Source of the DNA: Liolophura sinensis
Taxonomy: Eukaryota > Mollusca > Polyplacophora > Chitonida > Chitonidae
Direction: 5' to 3'
Length of the DNA stretch: 64,000 bases
Assembly (NCBI RefSeq): GCF_032854445.1
Contig: NC_088295.1
Location: 31,109,385 to 31,173,384, forward strand
The notes below the pieces were generated by a model. The model was not told the origin of the DNA, searched no databases, and saw only the letters and a list, made by a program, of their open reading frames with translations. The stretch's first letter is position 1, and each line of letters begins with the position of its first letter. The position numbers were made by a program, and so were the translations under genes. Shown piece by piece: positions 36,336 to 49,350 of the stretch.

Positions 36336-37975
36336 ATGTAAATATATGATGGAGTATGTTAACCTGGGAAACTGCTCTCTCTTTGCACTCCTACAAGTTG
36401 CTCAAACACGTACAGAAAAAAAGGAGACCTCAAGAAGCGCTGCCATTGTGGAATGTATACATGCCCATGTAGGCCTATTATAAGAAAATATGAATGAATG
36501 GATTATGCTAATCTGAGATTTCTAAACGTAGAACAACAATTACATGTTTGTGCTGACCATTAAAATCTACTCAGTATCCCTCGTTGAGGTGTAGTAAAAG
36601 ACCTATGATACATTAATGTCTTAGTTTAGGCAGGGTAGATCCCAATTTCCAACCCATCTGTGGGAGAAAATAGTCATTGACCTATAGACAACCCACTCAT
36701 GTAAAATGACTTCCTGTACTTAGATGGATATTATCTCCAAATCAGTGCATACATGTGCAAGTAGCTACAGATCCAACTACAATACTGTGTGTATACTGTA
36801 TGTGTGTGTGTGTGGCAGTAAAAAACTGTAGGTTTGCACAGCATATATAGCTACATACAACATGATGATATATTCTACTTCAGCGACTGAACCAATGATA
36901 CAACCCAACCTAACAGCATTTGGATTAAAAGATTCGTCACTCTAGGGGATTATTTATTGGGACTGTGCAATAACTTATTGTGAATTAGAATAAGACTGCA
37001 TAAATTCCTTATGTTTAGACTGAAGTCAAAGAAGCTACACTTGATTACCATCAGCAGGACAAAGAAAAGCATGTACATGTAATTAAATATATCTGATAAC
37101 TTATCTTATGTGTATATCAGCAATCTTATATCTGTCTTTGCAACTGCCAATGAAAGAAGGTCTAATGGCCCAAGATTAATGAATCTATTAACTCATGAGC
37201 CCGTGGCCCAGGGTTAATTGTGATTAGTATCTGGGCTGTAATGTTTTAATATGCCTTATGCAAATACATGCTGGAATGTTTAGAACATGCCACGGTTTGC
37301 AGACTCGTCATAAGGTCATGGGTCAAATGAAGACATCGCGGAAACGTTCCTGCACCTTGTGCTTATAAATTACTAATTTGATTGGACTATAATGGTGCAA
37401 TCTAGCCGTGAATACTGTATCAACCAGCTGACTGAAGGCATTATTGCTGCTCACCCTTTGTTAAATTAAGGCATTTATAGCCAAATCCAGCGAAGAAAAA
37501 AGCCTTGATTATACGTCATAACTATATGAGCTATCACATATGTGTAGATGAAGCTTGTAAAGTTTGCACAGATCGAGTCCTGTTACAGAAGAGACAGTTA
37601 TAGGATTTTCCCTACAGTATCTAGTATGATCATAGTTTCTGCTTTCAACATTCAGAGGAAGAGGACTAATAGTTTCAGAGAAAAGAAAATGTCCACAAAG
37701 TAATGGTGATATATAGTGTACGGGTATGTCATTCTTGCAACATTATAGGCAGAAGACAGGCTCGGAATATTATTTGAAGACTTCCTGGAAAATATCCTTA
37801 CAATAGTCATGGATAAAAGTGATACTTTCAAGGATTCAGTGTTCATGTGAACGTGTAAACTATTTCCATGTTCTGTTCTAATATAAACAACATATGAACA
37901 TCCAAAAGAAGAGGAAACTTCAGGTTATTGGTGAAGAGGCAGTGATTTGACTGGGTGGAGAATACAATTGGGTGC

Positions 37976-38050
37976 GATGGGAGGGGTGAGGAGGCTTCCC
38001 GCAGATATGCCAGGATGGGAGGGGTGAGGAGGCTTCCCGCAGATATGCCA
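37976..38050 (+). repeat. Tandem duplication, about 37 bp, two copies
   Basis: GGGAGGGGTGAGGAGGCTTC followed by CCGCAGATATGCCA occurs twice in a row. Confidence 0.85.
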
Positions 38051-39930
38051 CGAGACATAAACATGGATAATGATTGTCTGTTTTCTTGTCAGATACTCCA
38101 GAAATACCAGAAATACCAATACTGAAGATTATAGCCTTTGAGCTTAAAAATCTTCTGGTTACTATAGTAACAAAGACTAAACAGTAAACCATGCCCTGGA
38201 TAATTAAAGAAAAGGTTACTGTTTGTTTCCATAGCACTGTGAAGACCATCTTTTGTATTTATTGCCAGTGACTATATCCACTGTGGCATTTTTGGAAGAG
38301 AGAGGTTTTTGACACATTAGCTGTTCTATATATATGCTCCCTGTTGTCTCAGACAGTTTCCCTGGGCAAAAGTGTTTTCACAGATGGTATTGTGGCCAGA
38401 GCTGCTTATAGTTTGTTACCATGTTGGTTTCCAAACATGATATCTCATAGAGTGGGTACACTTAAACTCCTGGGAGGCCTGTAGCTGAATTCTTCTGTGT
38501 CACCTTGCATACCAAAGAAAAGACATCAGCTGATGATCAGACTGTTTGTTGCTTGTCAAGAATTTACATTTTTTTGAAACATATTATCTATATGTAATGT
38601 GCTGTGTAAAATTGTGCCTGATTAGCTGGAGTGCTTGATCTATTGAAGACAGCAATAATTTTTTCCTCTGCGTTTTATGGCTCATATAATCTTGTAAATT
38701 TAAGATTTTTGCAGTATGCAAAAATAGATGTACATTCTGCAAATTTTATTTAAGTATGTAGAAATGGTGCATGGGCAAATCATACCGTACTAGAGTTTGT
38801 CATTATATGATGCACTGTAGTCTACATGTATATGCCGTATGGGTAAATGAAACTGCATTACAGAGTGCCGTTAAAATGTAGGCTGACCGGAAACTGTTGA
38901 TTTTTTAATAACATGAGTGCGTACCTTACACCTCTCATTGTATAACCAGTTTGTGCTCCCTGAGCTGTGATTCAATATTTACTTTGTTATGGTGACATTT
39001 TTTCTCCTCTGTTGCTTTGAATGTGTTCACAGTGCTGTCTGGATATAAATGATGGCACTGATTTAGGCACTGCTGAATTTACACACATAACTTCAGTCGA
39101 TCAAAGGAGAACGTGTAGGAGAAATGGGTGGGGGTGGGGTGGGTGGTGAATTGGAGAGGGAGGCAGAGGCTCTCAGGGGAGGAAGAGCAGGGTGCACTGG
39201 GTAAACTAGGCAGGCTGTACTGTGTGACTGGTAGAGCTGTTTACCAGCTGTTCTTACCCTTCAACTTTTTTTTTTTTTTTAAATATATTTTTTCCAAGTG
39301 TAGGTTTACCTTGTAATGGCTTGTTTTCAGGACTGGATATAAATTTCGTCCTCTTTACTGGGTTTTGGCAAATGTATACATTTTGACAAAGAAATGTTTT
39401 TTGAAGCGTTAAACTGGGGAAAAAAGTCTTTACTACTGTCTTATTCCTATCCTCAATAAACAATGAAAGGATTAAACAGGGAACGCACCATACGTACCAG
39501 CTTCACACTCAGTTTGGAGAAGTGCTGTACATTGCTGGACATGTTTGTGACAGATATTCATGCACCTTAGTTACGTTTAATGAAGTCAGCTTTAACTGTG
39601 TCAGGTCGGCACACATCCTTGGCTGAATGGTGACAATAGACTCTTTGTCATATCCCAGTAATTTGAACAGTTTAGGTTAAGGCTTTAAGTTTGAGCCAAG
39701 ATAATAAGCATCATATGCTGCACAATAGCACAACATGTTAAAACATTAAATGAAACAGGAACAAAAATATGCTAGCAAAAAATGTCATTTGTCTGCTTTT
39801 AGTGTTTTATCCACTGACTTGACTGAATCATCTCAGCTTCTAGGGTTATGTGTTTTCTGTTTTCTTTGTGCCATTTTTGTATTCCAAATCCTTTGTTTGA
39901 TTTTTTTTTTTGGTCTCCGGTCTCTATTAT

Positions 39931-39967
39931 CACTCTCTCTCCCTCTCTCTCTTTCTCTCTCTCTTGT
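39931..39967 (+). repeat. CT-rich microsatellite
   Basis: A run of CTCTCTCCCTCTCTCTCTTT forms a pyrimidine tract. Confidence 0.85.
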
Positions 39968-40131
39968 CTCTTTTCTAGCCGTCTCACAAGGCCATGAATC
40001 ATGAAATGACATGTGATTACACTGCTCCTATTGGTTGAGCTCTAAATTTTCATGTGATCAGTTCCAGACACTGCAGGGCTGCTTGGTCGCTTTTTGTAAT
40101 GTCATTTCAGTCCTGAGGTATTATATTTTCT

Positions 40132-40138
40132 TATAAAA
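40132..40138 (+). promoter_or_regulatory. Candidate TATA box of the downstream gene
   Basis: TATAAAA lies upstream of sequence with an ordered set of donor and acceptor sites on the + strand (donor at 40495, exon at 40803-41069). It is a motif match only. Confidence 0.2.
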
Positions 40139-40159
40139 CAGTTGCCTTGTGTTGTGGGA

Positions 40160-40494
40160 GTTTGGTATAGCTGGGTGTTGACTGGAGTGGTTGTTCAGAG
40201 TTGAGCTTGTGTAAATCTACCCTGACTTTGTGGGGTAAACACAGGGGTTGACAGCCCCTATTGACAGCCAGCTCCCTTTCCCCAGGCATAGTCACAGAGG
40301 CTGACTCTCACCCATTCAGGAACAAGAGACAGGACAGAGTGGCTGGAAGCTATAGCCCTAGGCTTTCTGTGAATAACAGGCATCCAACTGAAGCCTTATC
40401 CGCACTGATAGACTGGACTGTGGCCAGTTTTCCCGGTTATTTTCTCCTGGAGTTTAGTGCGTTCATCTGCAGGAAACCTTCACACATTGTGCAG
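40160..40494 (+). other. Candidate first noncoding exon of a second + strand gene
   Basis: This GC-richer stretch ends at TTGTGCAG|GTAGAT. It contains an open frame without ATG that would continue into the next exon and stop there, so I treat it as 5' UTR. The start position is inferred from the TATA-like motif. Confidence 0.3.
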
Positions 40495-40802
40495 GTAGAT
40501 GTTTTTTTGCATGGTTTGGTTTTCACAGCTTCTGTTTTACCCCCGTTTTCCTCTGTTGGATGACCACAGAGATCAGGAAAGAGCTCTAGGGGTACAGTAT
40601 CTCACACTGTATCAGTGTTAGCTACGGCATCATGGGTTAATCCAGTGATAATCCCTAGATGGACTTAAGCGTTCTGTGTATTAAGGCTTTAGAGATAAAA
40701 GTTGTTTAGTCTCCAGGGAAGCCTTTACCATATTGTGTGATGGTGATGTACTGTGCAGATGTTTGATACTGGTCATGTGTTTATTACTTTCTGTCTCCAC
40801 AG

Positions 40803-41069
40803 CTGGGAAATTGGACACAACACAGCCAGCCTCAATTTGACTTCAGTGAACACTGGGTGGGGAAAGCGCTAGAGCATTGGGAGTAGCAGAAAACCTTAGA
40901 AATCAGAGCTCCAGTCACCCAGTGTTACTTGGAGACACCAGGGGACCCAGGCACTACAACTGTAGTGAGAGCTGGCTGGTTGGCTGCTGAAGCTTCTGTG
41001 GGCAGACTCCCTTTACATCCACCCAGCCTCATCTGCAACAAGGACCATTCTCTTTGCGTGCTCAGAAAG
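40803..41069 (+). other. Candidate 5' UTR exon
   Basis: It has a strong acceptor (TTACTTTCTGTCTCCACAG) and a consensus donor (AGAAAG|GTAAGT), higher GC than its surroundings, and stops in all frames. These are typical features of an untranslated exon. Confidence 0.45.
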
Positions 41070-42280
41070 GTAAGTAATAGCTCTTTTGTTCGTGCACTTT
41101 TTGGCACATACAGGCCAACATCTTTGTACGCTGTTTTTCTTTACCCCAGCAGTAAAACAGGTTGTTGTTTTTAAGACGAGCCTAGCAGTACCAGAATTAA
41201 GATGCTGCATACAAGCTGGGTGTGATAATCCCTGCTCTGGGCCAAATATTCATACTTCCTACTGAAGTAATTTGTATTCAAGCTGTCTCATCTGCTGTGG
41301 CACGCCTCTTTATGTAACTGTCTTGGGTAGATTCCTGCCTTATTGTTCACCTCGTGCAGATTCTTTAGCAAATTTAATCTGGTTTTTTTTCTTTTGTTGG
41401 TTGATAGGAAAGATTACATGCAAAATATCACACCTGCATTATTGCATGACTAGAGGCAGCTAAATTGCTGCTTGCACTTTATATATTGTTTTTTTTATGA
41501 TGCTATGCAGATGACGCATTTATATACATGTGTGCTAGATTTAGGAGTGTGAAGCCTTGATCTTGGTCATTGAAACACTTTCTGTGTACTTATGAATTGT
41601 TTCTGTAAGATGTGTATTTGCTACAGTTTAGGTACATGTGCACTCCAGAACACCTTCAGAGGTCAGAAGCAAATATTGCTGGTGCTACATTAATACTATA
41701 ATTTTAAAAGATATTTTAACTATTCTTGATAAAATTGACAAGTATTGTTTATGCAACATCTTCTTGTTTTATTTATTTCTTTTTTTGGCAAAATTTTATC
41801 TAAAAAGAAGAGTCTAATAATTATGCTGTGCTTTTAATAAGTTCATTTATTTCATTTCTCTAGTTTCAGTTTTCAAATTAATGAAATGAAATAAAAAGTC
41901 TCTGTAAATATGTGTGAATGGAATTTAAAGTACATATTTGTTTCATCTTTTATTAACACTTATACCAAAACTAAACATAGCGCTAACAATCAGATTGCAC
42001 ACCATGCAGATGTACATGTATTTTGTCATGTTTTCGTAACAAGCAAAATATTCACTTCTTGATAGATGAGAGACTCTAAATGATGCACATTGTTTGAGGC
42101 TTTTGTGGGAAATCTTTTCTGGATTTGTGGATTTGAATAATGAAAATAGCCGAAATGCATTGCTGCATTTTTTTGCTATTTAAATGAAAAATGAAAACTT
42201 AATGAGTTCAGCAGCTTGTTTCTTTTGCTTGTTCTGTTTCAAGTATCTTAAAACCTTATTGACAGAAATAAATAAGCTTT

Positions 42281-42304
42281 CTTTTTTTTTTTTTTTTTTT
42301 TTTT
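42281..42304 (+). repeat. Poly(T) tract
   Basis: A run of over 20 T just precedes the acceptor of the next candidate exon. Confidence 0.9.
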
Positions 42305-42329
42305 CTTGTCCTGGTTAAATATTCAACAG

Positions 42330-42401
42330 GTTTGCAGGTCAATTTCTTCTGTCAGGCCAATTTATGTGCCCTGAAGATTGTGATACATGCACTGAGTACA
42401 G
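42330..42401 (+). other. Candidate 5' UTR exon
   Basis: The boundaries are TATTCAACAG and GTACAG|GTAAGA. The 72 bases have no ATG-led frame of note. It would lie between the exon at 40803 and the coding start at 63418. Confidence 0.35.
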
Positions 42402-43232
42402 GTAAGAATAAGCAGTCAGGTAGAGATCGGGCTAATGATAGGAAGGCCATCAATGGTATCTGTATGCTGGTGTGAAAGCCATAGAATGGTCAAGCCTTGG
42501 GCAGTGTGGGAGTGTGGGATAATGACCAAGGAATTAAGAGTGTATTCATCCGAAATGAGGCTAGAGGAGCCCTATTGTCACCAGCGTGAGGCTAATGGGG
42601 GTAGCTGTTCTAATAGCCTAATTCGTTCTCGGTCACTATGATGGGGATCATCTTGACAGCTCAGTAGTAATGTAAGGCAGGCGGATACTGCTGCTGGTAG
42701 CTGATACAACATCAATACTATCCTTAAAGGTACCCAACTGATTTGGAAGGACTACTGGTGATCAGAACAGCTTCTGTTTACACTTGTGCGGTGGGCAAGC
42801 ACAAGATCTCTTAAATGGTACAGACTGGGGTGGAATTTGAATTAACTAAGACTAATGCTGCTATGTACATTGTTGCCTTAGTGGTTGTTAGATGGGCGGC
42901 AATATCCAACTTAAAATGAGCTCCTCACCAACTGCGGTTTACACAGGCTAACCCTGTCACCAATTGCTGCTCTGCAGCCCACATGTTTGCCATTTAACAC
43001 CATATGTAATAGTTTACAGGGGCTAAACAGGCCCGCATAAGATCACCCTACTTCACCCCAATTACCACATTCCTACCCATTGACCAGAAAAATAACTCCC
43101 CCATGGTGTTAACAGATTGAGAGATTTTCATTCTTGTTTGTTTTTGTTTGGTCTACAAGTGTGGCCTGTGTATCAATTTTTAGATAATTTAACACATTAT
43201 TTTGACATCTTTTGTCTTGATATAAATGCTTT

Positions 43233-43412
43233 GACCCCTGAACCCTTTTGCATGTGAAAGAGCAACTTTCAGTGCAATTTATGCGTGTTTCTAATGCGAT
43301 TTTGGAAATCTACATTGGTTGGACCGGACAATTTCCAGGCTTCACATAAAGTCTAATTTTATCAGACTGCTTAAAACAATGCCCACCTTGCAAACATGTG
43401 AAAAGGTTGAAA
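43233..43412. mobile_element. MITE-like element, family F, copy 3
   Basis: It has CTGAACCCTTTTGCATGTGA at one end and CATGTGAAAAGGTTGAA at the other. The interior ACATTGGTTGGACCGGACAA and TTTCCAGGCTTC matches the copy at 26629. Confidence 0.7.
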
Positions 43413-43965
43413 TGCATGTACTTTAAATGACTTATTATCTGTGGTAGAAATTGCACCGTGAACATTTATAGGATCAGCTGATATTCAGTGAATTGAGAGA
43501 GCAGACCCCGAGGAACGTTTTTTAGGAGCTTTGTATGAATCAAAGTTTTGACTTCTTAGTTTCCTGGCATAAGATGTTGTTGATCATTTCTGGGTGATAG
43601 AAATACTTGTATGTGTCAGTATGGAATAGGAGGATGATGGAGAAGGGTTGAGGGGAGTACATAGATGTAGGCGTAATATCTTCAAGAAGTTTCAAGGTCT
43701 GGAATTAGGTCAGTGTCAAGATGAAGTAGAAGGACATTGGCACTTGACAGGATGGAAGTGACACTGGGGTAGTCAACAAACTGTCAAACAAAGGGGACAT
43801 TCACACAAAAGTTACAGAATGATACAAAATATGTGAAAATGGTGTTAGGAAGATGTAGTTATCTTTGATATGTGTTCTGAGTCATCAGCGTACAGCCTGA
43901 TTTAGGACAGAGGACAGACAGAGATTGCATTTCCTTGAGTATATGTTACATATAGAGACCAAGTT

Positions 43966-44070
43966 TACATAGGGTTTAAAATTGTCTACCACATTTATTA
44001 CACGGTAGTGGTATATACATAGGGTTTAAAATTGTCTACCACATTTATTACACGGTAGTGGTATATACAT
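43966..44070 (+). repeat. Perfect 50-bp tandem duplication
   Basis: TACATAGGGTTTAAAATTGT, then CTACCACATTTATTACACGG and TAGTGGTATA, occurs twice without a difference. Confidence 0.95.
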
Positions 44071-44326
44071 ACACCATTTTTTTGTAGATTTGCGACAAAA
44101 CCGTATTATCACTACGGGTATAGTTTGAGTACCGGTTGGATGTTTTACACATGTACAAGTAGGCAGATGTTTATTCAAAGGAACTTGTACGTATTAGTGA
44201 GATCTCTCTGCAAGTATTTGCAGTGATCTTTGAAAACATCTTGTTTATCAGGGAAAAGACTGCTGAAGGAGGGGGTAGGCATCACTGGATAGAGCACTCA
44301 TGAAAATAAATTAAAATACTTTCATT

Positions 44327-44692
44327 TATTTTTTTAGATTTTTGTCAAAAGAGTTAAAGGCATTCAAACATTTCAAATTTAAGGTGGGCTTGATGGACCA
44401 TATTACCACTGTTCAGGAACTCTGACATCACAGAAAGTTTTTCTAACTGTAAACACGACATTAAGTGTTCGACGAAAGATTTTTCCACATGAGTAAAAGA
44501 TTACTGAAATAATGTTTTCAAAAATTCCTTCCTTCGGGTGAACATGTTAAGGGAAAAAGGCGATATGAGGTCAGAGTTCATAAACACTGGCAGTATGGCC
44601 CATAAGGCCCACGGTAGAATTCAAACATTTGAATGTCTTTAACACTCTTCAAAACATCCAAAAACATAAACATAAAACATAAAGCTTTCAGT
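44327..44692. mobile_element. MITE-like element, family P, copy 2
   Basis: The left end has TTAGATTTTTGTCAAAAGAG and AAGGTGGGCTTGATGGACCA. The right end has GCCCACGGTAGAATTCAAAC and ATTTGAATGTCTTTAACACT as an inverted counterpart. The interior CAGGAACTCTGACATCACAG is shared with copy 1. Confidence 0.75.
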
Positions 44693-46909
44693 GAACCTTA
44701 CTATATTTTTAAGCTTCCTTTTAAGTTAAATTTGAATTTGTGTAGATTTGCAACAAAATGATAGCAATTAGTTTGGGTAGGAGTCAGTTGTTGTATAGGT
44801 GTAAGACTATAGGCAAAAGTTTACTGGTAGAAACCACACATGGTGTTACAATATCAGTAACTGGGTAGACAGAGGTACCAGCATAAGGATTACAAGCAGT
44901 GTAGAATGTGAGAAGCCTACAGGCACCAAGAAATAGACTAGGACTGAGGAGATCAATGTCAGGGAGCGCAGCAAAGTTTGGCTTTGGCTGTGATAATTGG
45001 TCTTCAGGGATGTTTATCTGGGCTGGTTATAGACAGCTAACACATGTAAAATAGAAAGACTGACTTATAACTCTGTGGTACTCAGTTGATGTACGATCGC
45101 TGAACCAGTAGTTGCATTACATAGGTTTGGCATCAATATGTTTACGGTTAGCTAACTGTGCCCATGTCTACCAAACTAAGCAGTGTAGGGGACTGTGATA
45201 TTCATGAATGATTTGTTATCTGTATATGTATATTGTGTGGCTAGATCAACGGGATGCAAATGTGGCATTGTTTTTGCTTCAGACCTTACATGCTTTTGAT
45301 TTGTCATGGAATTTGCTAATCTCAATTTTTTTAAATGTTGCAGAAGGTTTTACTTCCATCCAACCTACATGTAGAGGTGAATAAATTACTTGTATTTTGA
45401 GGACTTTCATCTCCACACAAATATACCATTTACCTTGCAGAACCTCATTATCTTGATACATCATGTGGTAGATTTTCATGTACTGCTACAACATTTTGAG
45501 CTTTATGTAGTTTGATTCAAAGCTTAAGCTTGGCTCTTATTTTTTGCTGTGAAAACTTGATGCAATATATCATCAACATTCGTGTGTGTGTGTGTGGATT
45601 TTGTGCTATTGGCAGTGATAACAAAAGGACACCATCCATCAAATAAAGTACTGAACATTTGAATCTGTTACTGGATAGCGGTTAAGGTTCAGCGAAGTGC
45701 ACACATTATTGTTTAGGTGTATTTAAGTGCCAGAAGCATAAGAATTTTTTTCCCTCTTCTCGTTAATAAAGGGTGACCTCACAGCATAAGTATTGCACCT
45801 GGAAAACTACAGGTTAAACTTGACTGCTGAACATGTTATGGTAAACCTTGTTACTGCTACTGTAAAGGGATCTTTTGAAACGTTGTGTACCGTGCTGTCT
45901 GTGCTCGAGCATGATTATACCACGCCTTGTCTTGAAAGCCCACAAAAATGCATGACATCTGTTGGGTTCAAATACATGTGAAGTTAGTGGTACTTTCTGC
46001 TTGTCAAACTGGCCTTTACATGATCCATCTACAAAGTAAAGTGTGCTATCCCAAGCTGCAAGGTATGCACATTTCTTAAATGTATCCCATGATCAAGAAC
46101 AAGAAGAGCACCATCCACAACAACAGCAACACTGTCCTCCCTTACTGCTGGTTCTCACAGATACAAAAAATTAGGATTTAGGTGCAGTTGTAGGTTAGTG
46201 GTAGTGGTGTCATTGTTGCATGATTTTAAAGCTGTGGAAGAATGCTACCTGTGGCAGGACACCATAGCTGTATTTATGGTAAATGCAGACCTGAAATTTG
46301 GGAGAAAAAAGTAAATTTCACGAGGCAAATAAAATGTTGCATTTGGTGCTGACTCATATTTTTTGCTGTAGGTCATACTTGCCAAACCTTTCTATGATCC
46401 ACAGTCTTAATCAAGCAAAATGTGAAACTGGATCATGGAAAAATTTTAAGTCATGTATCACTGGACCTCTACACTCAGCTGGAAGCGTTGTATGTGAGCT
46501 AATGACGAGCTAATGACAAGCTAGTGGCATGACATTCAGAACCCAGAACCCTTGGTCTTGTTGGTTCTGGCTCCAGAAGTCTACTGCTGAGTTCATACTC
46601 TTCCCTGACTCTGACACCCTGCACATGATGTACCTGTAGCTAGCTTTAGCTATAGAGCAAAGGATCTACACACACAATCTGCTGTCCATGGTTCACTGCC
46701 TCCTTGTTTAATGGGAGTTTTATTACCTTGCCCAAGTTCTGGAGAAACAAACTCTGCACATTAATAAGTAACATCTGGAAACTTTTCCATCCATCGACCA
46801 ACAAGGATCTCAAAAACTGGTTCAAAAACCAGTGTTACATGACTTTCGTGCCAACCTTGCAACAGCCACCATGTGGTCACACAGTGACAATGGACATATA
46901 ACCTTCTGA

Positions 46910-47033
46910 GCTGGGATGGTCATTGGTTTCTCCTTATCTCTGCCCGGTTTCCTCCTACCATAATGCTGGTTGCCGTCATATAAGTGAAATGTCCTTGAAT
47001 ACGGCGTAAAAAGACTAATTAAATAAATAAATT
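46910..47033 (+). repeat. 3' half of a SINE (family A)
   Basis: It keeps CCTACCATAATGCTGGTTGC, CATATAAGTGAAATGTCCTT and a TTAAATAAATAAA tail. The head is absent. Confidence 0.75.
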
Positions 47034-47832
47034 CGGTGCCTGGTTGTTTGGAACTGTTGAATACCTATGTGTGTTTGTTGTTGGGAACTATTAAATGCTG
47101 CTGTGTATTCACTGCAGAAAGGGGTTGACTTTTTAATTCCCAGGGTCCATTAACGGTCATAGGACTGAAATCTGTTGAGGTGCCTGTGGCCTAACAGATA
47201 TTCCCTGGATTCACCTCCCTGGTAATGGACATTTTCTTGTAAACAGCTATTTATTTTCAGCAATAAACGATTTTTTCCTATTGCTTAATGCTGAAACTGT
47301 TGCAGATTAATGCTTACATTAGCATAAAGTACAGCGTATGATTGGGAAGTTAATTTTGTTATGTGCTTGGGGAAACGAGCAGTGATGACAGGCGGGACAT
47401 AAAACTAATGGATATTTTTAAGTCCATCAGTTGATGGGCTGTGGTTGTATATACTTGCATATGATTACATTTTTTTGGTTATGTGATCACAGTTTTGGTT
47501 GATTATATGTGTTGCATCAATGCTTTTACAGACGGAGGTTTTTTGTTCTGAGGTGTCAGAAAAATCTGTCTCCATTCTTAATCATTTAACATACATCAGT
47601 TTATGTCTGAATCCCTTCTTTATTTCTTAAAGCAATGGTGGAGATGTTAGGATTCATTTGTTCAAAAGTGCATTAAAATTTAAAATCAGATTTAAATATT
47701 AATACAGCCTTTCCCCAAACCTGGCCTGTTGATTTTTCTGTTCTCGCTGTTCTCACTGATTGGTCACATTACGCTGTCAGCAATGCTCATGTCAGCTGTT
47801 TGTACAGTGTACCATTCCTTGAAGAGTGCTCT

Positions 47833-48034
47833 AAATCTTCAACCTTTTCAACCTGTAAAGCAGTTTTTTTAGTGTAATTTCTGCATACAGTTATTAGGAA
47901 CATGATTTGTTTGTCACTTAGGGTGTAAGCTTCCTAAAAATGTACAAGTTATTGTTCTGCACCACATAGTTCTCTCAGAATGTTTCGAAATATTGAATGC
48001 AGAGGAGGTTGAAAATGGTGAAGAATTAGGGTAC
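47833..48034. mobile_element. MITE-like element, family F, copy 4
   Basis: It begins AATCTTCAACCTTTTCAACC and ends GTGAAGAATTAGGGTAC, which are inverted repeats. The interior is diverged. Confidence 0.65.
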
Positions 48035-48942
48035 TTCTTGTCCACAAATTAGTGGATCTCACAAGGGAAAGCTTGTCAGTGTCTTGCCAAAGTTTAACAA
48101 CAATCAGTATAAATAAATATTAATATCAAATAATTTTATACAAAGGTAACTTGACTCTAGAATAAATTTAATACCAAGATTAAATCTTAGTACAAATTTG
48201 AAAAACCAGGCCCAGCTTACCATTTTGTTAATACACTTATCAGTTTTAGATGGCTGGATTCTGCACCTATTCTTCAGAAAAATACAGCGTTCATTTTGCA
48301 TTATAAACTGAATATGTTGCTTTACAGGTATAAGTTCTGACTGTTCACATTCTGGTACTGCTGTGACTTCTGTACACATTTAAGCAGACCTGCTGTCATG
48401 TCTAGGTAAATGTTTCTTACATGGATGCGTAAAAATGTACTGAAGTGCATTTTTATCATGATATATTATCCAAGCATCCTTTGTTCACAACCACATCAAG
48501 ATAACAAGAGTTGACAGTTATTGCTGTGAGTGGCAGGTACTTGCACAGTCCTTCAGTGAACAGTCCTTTGGTACCTTTAGTGTTGAGAGCTTGGGAAGGG
48601 AAGGGTGAAGTTTGCGCCTTGGAGCCGCTAATTTGTCTCCGTCCATGATGTGCCATCTTGTCAGGGGTGGAGATGAGAAATTGGTGGTGCGGCCAGTTTC
48701 ACACCTGTCTTCCTGGACCCAAGTCTGCAGGGAGAGGGACAGGCTCCTAATTGCAGTGTAATGACAATAGTGAATATTTAATTACAGCCTGTCTGACATT
48801 TCTCAGACTGTGTACAGTCCATGCTACCCCGCTGTCCATCCTGTTCAAGGATATATTAACATTAAAGCAATTTGCAGAGTGTAATAGTATCAGCAGATAT
48901 TTAACACCAGCCACACAATTCATGTGCTTCTGGTCGTCGGAA

Positions 48943-48967
48943 GGGGGGTGGGGGGTTGGGGGGTGGG
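48943..48967 (+). other. G-rich tract, potential G-quadruplex
   Basis: GGGGGGTGGGGGGTTGGGGG followed by GTGGG gives four G-runs with 1-2 base loops. Confidence 0.75.
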
Positions 48968-49087
48968 TCAGCAACCAGAGTTGAGTTAGCACACTGCACT
49001 GTACAGGAACTGGAAGTTTTAGAGGCCTACATGTACCTTTGTTGGTGGCTGTAGAATAACCATACCCCTAGACCAATTAATCAAACA

Positions 49088-49350
49088 CGGGCTCAGTCGG
49101 TTAGCGCGCTAGCGCAGCGTAATGACCCAGGAGCCTCTCACCAATGCGATCGCTGTGAGTTCAAGTCCAGCTCATGCTGGCTTCCTCTCCGGCCGTAAGT
49201 GGGAAGGTCTTCCAGCAACCTGCGGATGGTCGTGGGTTTCCCCTGGGCTGTGCCCGGTTTCCACCCACCATAATGCTGGCCGCCGTCGTATAAGTGAAAT
49301 ATTCTTGAGTACGGCGTAAAACACCAATCAAAAAAAAAAAAAAAAAAAAA
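49088..49350 (+). mobile_element. Best-preserved SINE (family A)
   Basis: It has A-box GGGCTCAGTCGGTTAGCGCG, B-box GTGAGTTCAAGTCCAGC, CAGCTCATGCTGGCTTCCTC, CAACCTGCGGATGGTCGTGG, ATAATGCTGGCCGCCGTCGT, ATAAGTGAAATATTCTTGAG and a poly(A) tail. The low divergence and simple poly(A) suggest a younger insertion than the others. Confidence 0.9.

Larger units (their letters stand above)
30817..40131. other. Intergenic stretch
   Basis: Apart from the 16-bp array at 31064, the SINEs at 32203 and 35816, the MITE at 36118 and a 36-bp duplication at 37976, no gene can be supported here. Open frames are short and without splice-bounded structure. Confidence 0.5.

Noticed and set aside
40252-40563. Protein-coding first exon at 40.3 kb
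   Set aside because: The frame has no ATG and would stop within the next exon, so untranslated leader is the simpler reading.
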